Positions 15,818 to 25,260 are shown, counted from the first letter of the stretch. The stretch: DNA of 64,000 bases from an uncultured bacterium (GCA_900551245.1 URVC01000013.1:1-64000), one strand, 5' to 3'. The notes: a model not told the origin generated them from the sequence alone. Program-made: numbers and translations.

Positions 15818-17713
15818 TCATGCATGAAAATACTCCAGCAGGATTCCTGTGTGGGGCGCGATGGAATCCGGCAGCGGCGCTGCCGGCTGCCACCCGGCGG
15901 CACTTTTCAGATCACATGACAGTGTTTCGCTGTGGTTGTTCACTGCCACGATCCAGGCGTGCTCGGGGGTGTCGCGGTGTTCGGTCAGCGTAATCAGCGG
16001 ATGACAACTTTGCAGGATTCGTTCCCCGATCTCCCGCTCCGCTGCTGTCTGATAGAAGCGGAACCATTTCGGTTCCTCCGGACGGTGGAATGCGCCCGGC
16101 CTTCCGGCCAGTTCCCGTTCGAGCGGCACGGTGAGAAGATAGACGGTTCCTCTGCCATAGGCATTGCGCAGGAAAACCGGGTTGCCGTCCTCTTCGCATG
16201 CAAGCACTTCCGCTTCCTGCGGGCAGAGTTCCAGCCGGAACGGAGCGTTCAGTTCGAAGAGCTCGCCGCCGAATCGGAAGCGGACCGGTGCACTCCGCAT
16301 TTCGCGGCTCCGGACGCTTGCTCCGAATACCGATTCAAACGGGGCGAGCGCACCGTCGTCGATGGTGAGAAACAGGGTCGCTCCCTGCCGGACCTCTTTC
16401 AATAGCGCGAGGAATTCTTCTCGAAAACTCCAGCTGCCGCCGCGGATTCCGGGCACGAAGTAGAGAGAACTTCTGCCGACCCCGTCGGCGACGAAACGGA
16501 ATTCCAGATCGAACCCCGCCTGCTTGGCCAGCAGAAACGAACTCCAGCCGTTCGCCATGAAGGCGTTGAAATCCTGTTCCCGGGTGAGCAGGCAGACCGC
16601 GTCGCGCCGGAACAGCGGCAGTTCCCGGAAGGGCAGAGCGTCGAGGAAGTTGCGGAATTTTCGCATTTCCTCACCGACCGGCCGGAGCCGGAAGCGGGCG
16701 TCGTAGAGGCCGAGTTCCCGCTCCCAGGCGCTCCAGCTGTACGGGGAGTGCTCCAGCATGGATTGCTCGAAGGCGCACCACCAGAGAAAGCGGCTCGAGC
16801 CGTGTGCCCAGGCGTTGAACATCGAATTGCGGAGAAATTCCGCCTTGCTCTGCTCGTTGCAGTAAGAGGGGGCGAAGGTGCCGATCTCCTCGACGAAGGC
16901 GGGTTTCCCGCCGAGATCGCTGTAGAAGCGCAATTCGACCGTCGCCTGAAAGGCCGCGCGAATCGAGGTGTGCGGATCCACCCGCGCCGGAAGTTTGCTC
17001 ATCGAGTGCGGGTAGGGGTGGGGCGTCAGAAGATCGCACAGTTCCCCCTGCGTTTCGATGGTCCAGGGCAGTTCGCTCCCGAACTCCGTATCGGCGCCCG
17101 GCATGAGGCCGTGCATGCCCGAGGCAACCGGGCGGGTGGCGTCTTCGGCGCGAATTGCCGCGGTGATGGCATTGGTCCAGTTCCACGCCTCTTCCGGTGT
17201 CGCGATCTCTCCCATGCAGTTCGATTCGTTGCCCGGTTCCCAGACGGCGATGGCGGGAAGATCCCGCAGTTCCCGCACCAGACAACGAACCAGGCGGATC
17301 TGCCACTTGATCGAAAGCGGAGAACGCAGGGGATCGAGTCCGGCGAAGGCTTGCGGCAGGAACAGCTGCCCGCTCATCCAGCCGGTGACCAGACCGACGA
17401 TGAGTTCGAGCCGGTGTTCGGCGGCGATTGTTGCAAGCGTCCGAAATCGCTGCACCATCTGTTCATCCACTCCGTCCCGGCCGCACGGCGTATCGGGCAG
17501 CGGCCCGCCGCGAAACTGAAGCAGGCGCGGCCGGTTCTGGCATCCGGCCGCAAGTTCCAGCGGCTGGAAGTCCGGCCAGAGCGGAAAGACCCGGACCGAT
17601 TGAATTCCCGCTTCCGCCATCCGTTCGAAATCCTGACGGACAACCGTCTCGTTCCATTGACTCCACATCCGCACGCCGGCGTGCGAGGCCCAGTAGTTGC
17701 ATCCGACTTTCAT
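15818..17713 (-). CDS. GH5-like (clan GH-A) glycoside hydrolase
   Basis: 631 aa from the ATG at 17713, preceded by GGAGCAGAACAA; a longer reading upstream lacks a ribosome-binding site. There is no signal peptide. The TIM barrel starts KVGCNYWASHAGVRMW. The acid/base motif is AVWEPGNES and the nucleophile region is GGKPAFVEEIGTF, as in GH5 mannanase/cellulase-like enzymes. The C-terminal third resembles the amidotransferase-like trimerisation domain of GH42-type enzymes (LYFVPGI..., then GATLFLTIDDG). With GH36 and GH130 nearby, a beta-mannosidase or mannanase role is reasonable but inferred. Confidence 0.75.
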   Translation of the reverse strand: MKVGCNYWASHAGVRMWSQWNETVVRQDFERMAEAGIQSVRVFPLWPDFQPLELAAGCQNRPRLLQFRGGPLPDTPCGRDGVDEQMVQRFRTLATIAAEHRLELIVGLVTGWMSGQLFLPQAFAGLDPLRSPLSIKWQIRLVRCLVRELRDLPAIAVWEPGNESNCMGEIATPEEAWNWTNAITAAIRAEDATRPVASGMHGLMPGADTEFGSELPWTIETQGELCDLLTPHPYPHSMSKLPARVDPHTSIRAAFQATVELRFYSDLGGKPAFVEEIGTFAPSYCNEQSKAEFLRNSMFNAWAHGSSRFLWWCAFEQSMLEHSPYSWSAWERELGLYDARFRLRPVGEEMRKFRNFLDALPFRELPLFRRDAVCLLTREQDFNAFMANGWSSFLLAKQAGFDLEFRFVADGVGRSSLYFVPGIRGGSWSFREEFLALLKEVRQGATLFLTIDDGALAPFESVFGASVRSREMRSAPVRFRFGGELFELNAPFRLELCPQEAEVLACEEDGNPVFLRNAYGRGTVYLLTVPLERELAGRPGAFHRPEEPKWFRFYQTAAEREIGERILQSCHPLITLTEHRDTPEHAWIVAVNNHSETLSCDLKSAAGWQPAAPLPDSIAPHTGILLEYFHA

Positions 17714-17748
17714 TTGTTCTGCTCCCGGATTGATTGGTTTGCTCCTTA

Positions 17749-17777
17749 AGGATAGAGCAGAAACGGCAAAAAAACAA
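17749..17777 (-). promoter_or_regulatory. Promoter of the GH5-like gene
   Basis: On the minus strand, TTGTTT (17772-17777), a 17-nt spacer and TATCCT (17749-17754). Upstream, TGCACGG occurs twice in the minus-strand sequence of the LacI-GH5 gap, a possible operator. Confidence 0.55.
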
Positions 17778-17825
17778 ATCCGGGCAGGGGGAATCCCGTG
17801 CAATCTTATGCAGCAACCGTGCAGT

Positions 17826-18821
17826 TCAGTGCATGATTTTCTGTGGCACAAAGACCGATCCCCGGGAAATCAGCCGGGCCGGGACCGGAACATCTTCGTC
17901 GGGAGTTTCTCCGTCGGCGACTGTTTCGAGCAGGTCGAACGCCTTCTTTGCCAACGTGTTGAAATCCTGTGCAATCGAGGTGAGCGGCGGAATGGCGAAA
18001 CGGTTGAACTCCGGTTGTTCCCAGACGATGAGAGACAGTTGTTCCGGCAGGGAAAAGCCGAATCGTCGCAGGGTGAAATAGACCTCCGCCGCGCTTCCTT
18101 CCCCGCAGACGATCATGGCGCTCACTTCAGCGTCGAGCAGTTTACGGAGCATGCCGCCCAGACCGTCGACCCGGGCCGGCGGCGGCGGAAAAAGTGCGTC
18201 GTCGACGATCATCCCCTCCAGCGGGAACCCGTGTGCGCGCATGACCTGTTCAAATCCTTTCCGGCGGTTGCGCGAGGTGTGAGTCGAGGCGCCGGTGAGC
18301 AGCAGGCCGATGCGGCGGTGGCCGAAGCCGGCGAGGTGATTGACTGCTTCGGCCATCGCCTGAAATTCATCGGTGAAGACGGAATATACTCCATCCAGAT
18401 GGTGCGGCATGTCATTGACGCAGACCAGGGGAAGCCGGTGCGACCGCCCCCATTCGAAGGCGAGGCGGTTTCGAAAATCGAAGGAGATCGCCCCGCAGAG
18501 AGTGCGTTCATCGACCATGGCAAGGTGATCGGCAGCGACCGCTTCCAGCTGGAGATGGCGGATGCCACATTCCCGGCGCAAAGCGTTCAACATGCCGGTC
18601 GAGTAACTTTGCAGCGGAGTGTCGGTGTCGGGGAGGATCAGGATGACGGTGCGTTTTTCCGGTGGCGGACGGTAGCCGAGGCGCCGCGCCGTTTCGATCA
18701 CTTTCCGGGTGGTTTCCGGCGAGATCTCCGGGCGTCCGGCCAGAGCCCGGGAGACGGTGGAACTGGAGAGATTGAGCTCTCCGGCGATCCGACGAATGGT
18801 GACGCGTTCCGGCTCCGGCAT
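17826..18821 (-). CDS. LacI-family transcriptional regulator
   Basis: 331 aa from the ATG at 18821, with AGGAGGT six bases upstream. The N-terminal LacI helix-turn-helix is VTIRRIAGELNLSSSTVSRAL, with the hinge helix further on (SPETTRKVIETARRLGYRP). The remainder is a periplasmic-binding-protein-like sugar domain with GHRRIGLLL. It lies between the SDR operon and the GH5-like gene and probably controls the latter. It is a clear paralogue of the LacI protein at 24212 (shared SFDF-x-N, CVND, DGVYSVF segments), so the two may sense related sugars. Confidence 0.9.
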   Translation of the reverse strand: MPEPERVTIRRIAGELNLSSSTVSRALAGRPEISPETTRKVIETARRLGYRPPPEKRTVILILPDTDTPLQSYSTGMLNALRRECGIRHLQLEAVAADHLAMVDERTLCGAISFDFRNRLAFEWGRSHRLPLVCVNDMPHHLDGVYSVFTDEFQAMAEAVNHLAGFGHRRIGLLLTGASTHTSRNRRKGFEQVMRAHGFPLEGMIVDDALFPPPPARVDGLGGMLRKLLDAEVSAMIVCGEGSAAEVYFTLRRFGFSLPEQLSLIVWEQPEFNRFAIPPLTSIAQDFNTLAKKAFDLLETVADGETPDEDVPVPARLISRGSVFVPQKIMH

Positions 18822-18887
18822 GTTCCGACCTCCTTCCGATGCAGTGAAGTTCCGGCGAAACCATGGCATTTCCGCCGGTCGTGCTTC

Positions 18888-18916
18888 ACAATAGCGCCTC
18901 CTGCGGCGGAATGCAA
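18888..18916 (-). promoter_or_regulatory. Promoter of the LacI gene at 17826-18821
   Basis: On the minus strand, TTGCAT (18911-18916), a 17-nt spacer and TATTGT (18888-18893). Confidence 0.65.
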
Positions 18917-18960
18917 ACGAAACCGCCGTTTTTCCGCTTCCGATTACCCGGAAATCCCGT

Positions 18961-19692
18961 TCAGGGGGCCATGAAGGCGCCGCCGTTGAGATTGATGATC
19001 TCGCCGGTCAGAAATCCGGTCTGGACGATGTCGAAGGCAAAGTCGGCGACCTCCGCCGGCGTGGAGCCGCGCCCGAGCGGAATCCCCGCCATCTCCTTCT
19101 GCAGCATTTCCGGCGTCAGACGCGACGAGACCATATCGGTGAGAATCAGCCCCGGCGCGAGCACGTTCGATGTGACGCCGTACGGTGCGCCGAGGTTGGC
19201 GAAGCCCCGGGAGAGGGCATGCATCGCCGACTTCGCCGCCGCGTAGGAGAGCATCCGCTCGTTGGCGGGCTGATAAGCCCACAAGCTGGAGATGTGGAGC
19301 AGCCGCCCCCACCGTCTCTGTTTCATTCCTTCGAGGGCGAATTTCCCGCAGAGGTAGGCCCCCTTGAGGTTGACCCCCATGACGGCATCCCACCAGGCGC
19401 CGTCGCTCATCTCCGGCGTGCGTTTGTAGGGGTCGACCCGGGCGTTGTTGACGAGAATATCCACCGGACCGACCCGGTCGAACATCTTCTGCACCGCCTC
19501 TTCGCTGGAGATGTCGCACTGAATTGCTTCGCCGCCGACCGCTTCGGCGACCGCCTGCGCCGCCTCTTTCCCGTGGGCGTAGTTGACGATGACGCGGCAT
19601 CCGGCGGCGGCGAACCGCCGGCAGAGCGCTTCTCCGAGACCGCGCGAACCGCCGGTGATCAGCGCGGTTTTTCCCTTGAATTCCTCACGCAT
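18961..19692 (-). CDS. SDR-family NAD(P)-dependent oxidoreductase
   Basis: 243 aa, a classical SDR. Cofactor motif TGGSRGLG (13-20), NNAR (82-85, where NNAG is usual), catalytic Ser in HISS (133-136), and YAAAK (Tyr150, Lys154). The start has AAGGAGG seven bases upstream. It is the last gene of the GH130-GH36-dehydratase operon, 11 bp after the dehydratase stop. In that setting it could oxidise galactose (or its lactone precursor) ahead of the dehydratase; the substrate is an inference. Arg in place of Gly in the NNAG motif is mildly unusual. Confidence 0.85.
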   Translation of the reverse strand: MREEFKGKTALITGGSRGLGEALCRRFAAAGCRVIVNYAHGKEAAQAVAEAVGGEAIQCDISSEEAVQKMFDRVGPVDILVNNARVDPYKRTPEMSDGAWWDAVMGVNLKGAYLCGKFALEGMKQRRWGRLLHISSLWAYQPANERMLSYAAAKSAMHALSRGFANLGAPYGVTSNVLAPGLILTDMVSSRLTPEMLQKEMAGIPLGRGSTPAEVADFAFDIVQTGFLTGEIINLNGGAFMAP

Positions 19693-19703
19693 GGCGCACC
19701 TCC

Positions 19704-20867
19704 TTACCAGTCGCAGACCGCGCCGTCGGGCCGGAAGAGCCGGGGGGTGCCCGCCACGATGCGCGGATGTTTGCGGATCAGTTCTTCATCAAGTTCGATG
19801 CCCCAGCCCGGCTTCTTCGGCAGCTCGATGAATCCCTCCTTGACCTGCAGCGGTTCGGTGATGACCTCGTTCCGCCAGTCGTTGAGGAAGAGCCGCTCCT
19901 GAATGAGGAAGTTCGGTGCAATCGCATCGAGGTGAAGCGAAATCGCCGTGATCACCGGGCTCATCGGGCAGTGCGGCGCGACGAAGGCGTCGAATGCTTC
20001 GGCAAGATGGGCCACCTTGAGCCCCTCGTTGAACCCGTGGCAGTGCGCGAGGTCAGGCTGGGCGATGGAGATCGCCCGCTTCTCGATCAGGCGCCGGAAC
20101 TCCTGCGGCCGGGTGAGCCGTTCGCCTGCCGCAACCGGAATGTTGACACTGCGGGCGACGCGGAGCATTCCCTCCTCATCCTCCGGTTGAACCGGTTCCT
20201 CGAAGAACATGAGGTCGTACGCCTCTAGCGCTCTGCCGATCTGGATGGCGAGGTTGGAGTCGTAGCGGCCATGCCCGTCGAAACAGATGGCGGCGTCGGG
20301 ACCGACCGCGTCGCGCACCGTCTCCGCCGCCTTGGCGACCCGGCGGACCGTTTCGGTGTCGTGCAGCGGCCAGCTCGGAATCGCCAGACTGAACTTGAAG
20401 GCGGCGTAGCCGTACGCCTGCGCCTCCTGCGCCTTGTCGCGGATGACGGCCGGATCGGTCGCTCCGCCGCTCCAGCCGTTGGCGTAGACGCGGATTTTGT
20501 CGCGGACCGCGCCGCCCAGCAGCTGCCAGACCGGTTTGCCGAGCGATTTGCCGAGGATGTCCCAGCAGGCAAGCTCGATTCCGGAGATGGCGGAGGCCTT
20601 GACCACGCCGCCCTTCCAGAAACGCTGGCGGATCAACACCTGCATGAGGTATCCGATCCGGGTGGGATCCTGACCGACGATCAGATCCTCCAGGTCGCGC
20701 AGAGCGCCGAGGATGGAATCGTCGTGGCTTTCGAGCGTCGCTTCGCCGAGACCGGTGATCCCTTCGTCGGTGTGGACGAGAAGGTAGAAGTAGTTCCGGT
20801 TGGAGAGCAATCCGCAACCGGGCGTGGGCGCTCCCACGAGGACAGGTTCGATACGGGTTATTTTCAT
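19704..20867 (-). CDS. Enolase-superfamily sugar acid dehydratase, D-galactonate dehydratase type
   Basis: 387 aa from the ATG at 20867, which overlaps the GH36 stop (ATGA). Residues expected for galactonate dehydratase are present: FDGHGR (metal Asp197 and acid His199), FFEEPV (Glu223), AAGERL (Glu249), APHCP (base His299) and IQE (Glu324). SIAQPDLAH and the PGWGIELDE C-terminus also match DgoD. It would convert D-galactonate, or a similar aldonate, to the 2-keto-3-deoxy acid. With GH36 and an SDR in the same operon this suggests oxidative galactose breakdown. Other aldonate specificities in the family cannot be excluded. Confidence 0.82.
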   Translation of the reverse strand: MKITRIEPVLVGAPTPGCGLLSNRNYFYLLVHTDEGITGLGEATLESHDDSILGALRDLEDLIVGQDPTRIGYLMQVLIRQRFWKGGVVKASAISGIELACWDILGKSLGKPVWQLLGGAVRDKIRVYANGWSGGATDPAVIRDKAQEAQAYGYAAFKFSLAIPSWPLHDTETVRRVAKAAETVRDAVGPDAAICFDGHGRYDSNLAIQIGRALEAYDLMFFEEPVQPEDEEGMLRVARSVNIPVAAGERLTRPQEFRRLIEKRAISIAQPDLAHCHGFNEGLKVAHLAEAFDAFVAPHCPMSPVITAISLHLDAIAPNFLIQERLFLNDWRNEVITEPLQVKEGFIELPKKPGWGIELDEELIRKHPRIVAGTPRLFRPDGAVCDW

Positions 20868-23041
20868 GCGTTCACCTCTTTCAGATGGAAAATTCTGCAA
20901 TCGAAGTCGCCGTAGAGTTCGGCCTGGAGCCCGACATTGGCGGCGCCGCGGCCGGTGATCGGGGGATAGCGGAACTGCCGCACGGAATCGTCCTCCGGCG
21001 CCTTTTCGCCGTAACAGGTGATCTCGTAAAGTGCGTCGGGCTTGAGGCCGGCGAGTTTTACCGGCGGAATCGCGTCGGCGAACTGCATCGAACCGCCGAG
21101 CAGAAACACCACCGCTTCGGAACGGTCCTGCGCGACATATTCATAGATTGCCCACGGGTGTTCCCGGTGGCTGGCCAGCCGGTAGAGGTCGCCGAAGTTG
21201 GTGATGTGGCGCAGTTTCTTGTAGAGATCGGTATACCGGCGGATCTCCGTAAGTTCTGTCTCGGTGCAGTGCGTCAGATCCTTGCCGCAGGCCAGCGACC
21301 CCAGCATGCCGCAGAACGCCTGGAACTGCAGCGGCGTTCTGCGGTGATTGACGTGATACATCGAATCGCTGATGTGGCAGGCACCGCCGGCCATGCGGGG
21401 CGGATTGGCCATGGTGAACCCTTCGTGGAGCTTGAGCATGTCGAGCGCGTCCTGATTGTCGCTGCGGTTCATGCGGCCGAAGAAGCGGGTCATGGCGAGG
21501 TCGGCGCGGGAGGCGCCCGACGAACAGTTCTCCATCAGAAGTTCCGGGAAGTCGGCGCTGAGCCGTTCGAAAATCCAGTGGAGATTGTGCACGTAGTCGA
21601 TCCAGATCCGCCCCTGCTGTTCCGGCGGCAGGTCGCCCCAGCCGGGAGAGCTGACGAAGCAGTTCATATCCAGTTTGAGATATTTGATCCCGGTTTCGGC
21701 AACCAGCTTATGCAGTTGCTGATAGATGTGCTCGGCCACATCGCGCCGGGCGAAGTTCAGCATCACCGAGGTGCGGTCGACGTCGGCGCGGTAGCGGGTG
21801 AAGGGTTCCCGGCCCGGGTAGCGCATCGCCCACTCCGGATGAGCCTTGTAGAGGTCGCTCGCCAGCTCGTAGGATTCGATTTCGACCCAGAGCCCGAACT
21901 CCATGCCGAGCGAACGGACCAGTTCGATGACCGGCTTGAGACCGTTGGGGAACTTCACCGGATCGGGGAACCAGTCGCCGAGTGCGTGCTGCCAGCCGTC
22001 GTCGATCACGAAGAGTTCCGCGCCGATGCGGTTCGCGAGCTTTGCCGCGCGCAGAATGTTCTCCTCGTTGACGTGGACGTTGATGCACCCCCACGAATTG
22101 AAGATCACCGGCATCGGCCGCGCGGCGATCACCGGCGGCAGTACATGGCGCATCTGATAGCGGTGGAGCACCCGGCTCGCGCCGCTGAATCCGGCCGGGC
22201 TCCAGCCGCCGGAGAAGACCGGCGTGGTGAAAGACTCCTGCGGCTTGAGAATGAGACGGTTGTCGAAGTCATGGATTCCGCCGGTGACGGCGGTGTGATC
22301 GTAGGGATCTCGTTCGACAGTGATCTTCCAGTTGCCGCTCCAGTGGAGCGCGCCGAAAAACACTTCGCCGGAGAGTTCGTCGGCGTTCCCCTCGTCGAGG
22401 GCGAAGTACGGCACCGCGAAGGGGCCGGAGAGACCGGTGCGGCTCTCCATGGTGAATTTTCCCGTCGAAACCGGAATGCGTTCGATCGTCGCCTCCTTGC
22501 CCCAGTGGCCGGAGAGGTGGGTGAGTCGCCAGAGGTTCGGCGCGGCCGGGAGCTGCCAGGCGGCGGAAGCGAAGTTCTCAAGTGCGACCGGAGTTTCCGC
22601 ATGGTTGGTGATTTCGCTCCAGCGGTCGATGAGTTCGAGTTCGGGCCAGACGCGGTAGAAGAGCTTGACCGTGAGCGGGTGGCTCTCCTCTTCGAGGGTG
22701 ATCTCCAGCAGTTCGTGATCGAACTTCTTCTGGACCCGGCTGCCGGCGAAGCGGAACAGCGACCCCCGCACGCCGTCGGCGTACTCCGCCTTGATGGCGC
22801 ACTCGTGATAGTATTCGCCGTAGAAGGCGGGATACTCCTGCAGACTCGCGCCCTGCTGCCGGTCGGAATAGTGGCGATGCCACTGCTGGTCGGCGGCTTC
22901 CGGAAGATCGTCGGAGCGGTCAAGTTTCGCGCCCCAGTAGAGATGAATCAGCCGGCTGTTCTCCTGCACTTCAAAGGCGTAACTCATTTCGCCCGCGGTG
23001 AGCAGGAAGCGGTTCCCGGAACGGTCGATAAAGATGCTCAT
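20864..23041 (-). CDS. GH36 alpha-galactosidase
   Basis: 725 aa, no signal peptide, cytoplasmic. It has the standard GH36 layout: N-terminal beta-supersandwich (about 1-320), TIM barrel, C-terminal beta domain. Key motifs are NSWGC, FVIDDGWQ, GLWVEIES, the nucleophile in YLKLDMN (Asp458), ENCSSGASR, and the acid/base in RSDNQD (Asp528). It removes terminal alpha-galactose from galactomannan oligosaccharides or raffinose-type sugars. The start is four bases after the GH130 stop codon. Second gene of the operon. Confidence 0.92.
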   Translation of the reverse strand: MSIFIDRSGNRFLLTAGEMSYAFEVQENSRLIHLYWGAKLDRSDDLPEAADQQWHRHYSDRQQGASLQEYPAFYGEYYHECAIKAEYADGVRGSLFRFAGSRVQKKFDHELLEITLEEESHPLTVKLFYRVWPELELIDRWSEITNHAETPVALENFASAAWQLPAAPNLWRLTHLSGHWGKEATIERIPVSTGKFTMESRTGLSGPFAVPYFALDEGNADELSGEVFFGALHWSGNWKITVERDPYDHTAVTGGIHDFDNRLILKPQESFTTPVFSGGWSPAGFSGASRVLHRYQMRHVLPPVIAARPMPVIFNSWGCINVHVNEENILRAAKLANRIGAELFVIDDGWQHALGDWFPDPVKFPNGLKPVIELVRSLGMEFGLWVEIESYELASDLYKAHPEWAMRYPGREPFTRYRADVDRTSVMLNFARRDVAEHIYQQLHKLVAETGIKYLKLDMNCFVSSPGWGDLPPEQQGRIWIDYVHNLHWIFERLSADFPELLMENCSSGASRADLAMTRFFGRMNRSDNQDALDMLKLHEGFTMANPPRMAGGACHISDSMYHVNHRRTPLQFQAFCGMLGSLACGKDLTHCTETELTEIRRYTDLYKKLRHITNFGDLYRLASHREHPWAIYEYVAQDRSEAVVFLLGGSMQFADAIPPVKLAGLKPDALYEITCYGEKAPEDDSVRQFRYPPITGRGAANVGLQAELYGDFDCRIFHLKEVNA

Positions 23042-23045
23042 GATT

Positions 23046-24005
23046 TCAGATTCCTTTGAGACAGCCGTCGATGATTTCGTCGAGGTTGCCGGTTGCGAGG
23101 TTGGTGGTGGTGTCAGCGCCGCCGTAGTAGATGCGCAGCTCCCGGGTTTTGAAGTCGGCGATCGCGCCGGTGGCGAAGACCACTTCGGGTATGACGCCGA
23201 GATGTTCGTACTCGGTCTCCGGAGTGAGGAGATAGCGGTTCATGCGGCCGATGATCTTCTCCGGATTCTCGAGGTCGAGCATCAACGCGCCGAGGCTGTA
23301 GCGGAATCCGGTGAAGGTGTTCTGAACGCCGTGGATGATTTCAAGCCATCCTTTTTCGGTTTTAATCGGCACGGTGGGACCGATTTTAAGGTTGTTCCAC
23401 GCCATGAAGTCGCGCTGGAGAAGCGGCCGGTATTCGCCCCAGTGGATCAAATCGGGCGAGCGGGAGATCCAGATGTGCGCCCAGGATTTCTCATAGGGAG
23501 CGCTGAGGCTGTAGGGGCGGTCGAGCCGGACATACTCGCCGTTGATCTTCTCGGGGAAGAGGCAGGGGACGCGGTTGTGCGGCAGAGCGATGATCTCGAC
23601 CGGTTCCGCGGAGAGGAAGTCGGTGGTGCGGTAGAGCAAGGCACAGCATCCCCAGCCGGAGTTGGCGGGGCGCATGATGTAGTAGCAGTTGTCCTCGGGG
23701 AACCAGGTGACCCGGCAGTCGATCGGATGAAAGTCGAGGTCGCCGAACCGTCTGGTTTCATCGACTTCGAAGAGCGGTTTCTCGTGGATGTCGAAATGGA
23801 TTCCGTCGCGGCTCTCGGCCACGTGACAGCGGGCGAACTTCTCGTTGCGCATCGTGACCGACAACAGCAGGATGGTGCGGCCGTCCGGCGTCATCACCTG
23901 TCCGGGATTGAAGACCTGTTCCGCCGCGCCGTACGGGAAGTCCTCCGGGCGGAACAGGGGATTGTGTTCACTTCGAATCAACATCGATTTGAAGTTTTTC
24001 GGCAT
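23046..24005 (-). CDS. GH130 family beta-mannoside phosphorylase-like protein
   Basis: 319 aa from the ATG at 24005, with AAGGGGAAT upstream. The five-bladed propeller pattern of GH130 is visible: HNPLFRPEDFP ... FNPGQV, HVAESRDGIHF, DCRVTWFPEDN-YYI, and a C-terminal RIYYGGADTTTNLATG. These enzymes usually phosphorolyse beta-mannosides to mannose-1-phosphate. Together with GH36 it points to galactomannan or mannan oligosaccharide use. Exact linkage specificity cannot be read. It is the first gene of the operon and is divergent from the LacI gene. Confidence 0.85.
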   Translation of the reverse strand: MPKNFKSMLIRSEHNPLFRPEDFPYGAAEQVFNPGQVMTPDGRTILLLSVTMRNEKFARCHVAESRDGIHFDIHEKPLFEVDETRRFGDLDFHPIDCRVTWFPEDNCYYIMRPANSGWGCCALLYRTTDFLSAEPVEIIALPHNRVPCLFPEKINGEYVRLDRPYSLSAPYEKSWAHIWISRSPDLIHWGEYRPLLQRDFMAWNNLKIGPTVPIKTEKGWLEIIHGVQNTFTGFRYSLGALMLDLENPEKIIGRMNRYLLTPETEYEHLGVIPEVVFATGAIADFKTRELRIYYGGADTTTNLATGNLDEIIDGCLKGI

Positions 24006-24031
24006 GATATTCCCCTTGATTGTTGGCGTTT

Positions 24032-24092
24032 TAACCGGGGCCGGAACCTCCGGTGTTCGATATAGTGTAACCGGGTTCCGGCGAAAAGACAA
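24032..24092 (-). promoter_or_regulatory. Promoter and twin operator-like boxes of the GH130 operon
   Basis: On the minus strand, TTGTCT (24087-24092), a 17-nt spacer and TACACT (24064-24069). Two similar boxes, TAACCGGGGCCGG (from 24032) and TAACCGGGTTCCGG (from 24068), overlap the promoter and the start region. They are candidates for binding by the divergent LacI protein. For the plus strand, TTCTGC-N17-TACAAT upstream of 24212 could serve the regulator. Confidence 0.55.
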
Positions 24093-24211
24093 GTTGATGC
24101 GCCGGTTCTTTTCTGCAAGAATAAGCAAAAAAATACAATATTTGCAACAATATGATGGAAATCCGGCGAATCCGGTGATACTTTATGAGGAAAGGGTAGG
24201 GGAGACGCTCC

Positions 24212-25210
24212 ATGCGGAAAAAAAGTGAATCCGGAATCCGGCAGATCGCCGAACTGGCGGGGGTGGATGTTTCGACCGTGTCGCGGGCATTGAACCGTCG
24301 GGCGCACGTGCAGCCGGCGACGGCGGCGCGGGTGTTTGAGGCGGCGCGGCAGGTGGGCTACCAGCAGAAACCGCTCCGGCGGGTGATCGCCTTGATCCTG
24401 CCGGAGAGCCGGACCATCCTGAAATGGTACTCCATCAACGTCTTGAATGCGCTGCGGCTCGAGGCGGAGCAGCGAAACTGGTGGCTGGAGATCATCTCGG
24501 CGGATCAGATCGAACTCCTGAATGAGCGCGCGGTGGAGGGGGGCATCTCCTTCGACTTCAACAATCATCTGGCGGAGAAGATCGGTTCGACGCGCAATCT
24601 GCCGATGGTCTGCATCAACGATTCGGCGCGACACATCGACCGGGTTTATTCGGTGTTTTCCAACGAGTTCCAGGCGGTCAACCTGGCGGTCAGCCATCTG
24701 GTCGGCTACGGACACCGCCGGATCGGAATGATCATCAACGGCGACCCGGAATCCTACTGCAACCGGACCCGGCACGAGGCGTTTGACCGGATGATGCGGG
24801 TGCACAATCTGAGTGCCTTTGCCGAGTGTGTGCATGGAAAACACAGCCCCGGGGATCCGGATTCGCTGGTGCGCTTGCTTCACGGCGCCGTATTGCGGAT
24901 GGCCGAGTGCGGCGTCACGGCGATCATCAACACGGGGGAGAGCGAAGCGGCGTCGGTGCTGCATTCGCTGGAGGTGTGCCGTTTCCGGGTGCCGGAAGAT
25001 TTCTCGCTGATCACCTGGGAGATGGTGGATGTCTCAAAGTTTCTTTCGCCGCCGCAGACGACGCTCTGCCAGAACTTTGCGGAGCTGGCGCGGCGGGCGT
25101 TCGACACGCTGGAAAAACTGGTGGCGGGCGAGCCGGTCTGCCGGGATACTCTCGTGGACTATCTGTTGTGCGACCGCTCCAGCGTCGCCATCCCGCCGCG
25201 CGGGCGGTGA
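24212..25210 (+). CDS. LacI-family regulator of the GH130-GH36 operon
   Basis: 332 aa, with GGGGAG upstream. The HTH is IRQIAELAGVDVSTVSRAL; the effector domain has GYGHRRIGMIING and VPEDFSLITWE. Divergent orientation to the GH130 operon with a 206-bp shared promoter region is the usual arrangement for a local repressor. It is paralogous to the LacI protein at 17826. No neighbouring transporter is present that would hint at the inducer. Confidence 0.9.
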   Translation: MRKKSESGIRQIAELAGVDVSTVSRALNRRAHVQPATAARVFEAARQVGYQQKPLRRVIALILPESRTILKWYSINVLNALRLEAEQRNWWLEIISADQIELLNERAVEGGISFDFNNHLAEKIGSTRNLPMVCINDSARHIDRVYSVFSNEFQAVNLAVSHLVGYGHRRIGMIINGDPESYCNRTRHEAFDRMMRVHNLSAFAECVHGKHSPGDPDSLVRLLHGAVLRMAECGVTAIINTGESEAASVLHSLEVCRFRVPEDFSLITWEMVDVSKFLSPPQTTLCQNFAELARRAFDTLEKLVAGEPVCRDTLVDYLLCDRSSVAIPPRGR

Positions 25211-25260
25211 CGGCGACGGAACGGGGCTCCCGTGTATTCCGGCAGGGCAGGGGAGGGGGA

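Noticed and set aside
20885..23059. 724-codon open frame antisense to the GH36 gene
   Set aside because: Mirror frame of a certain alpha-galactosidase gene; Val/Glu/Gly-rich sequence without family features.
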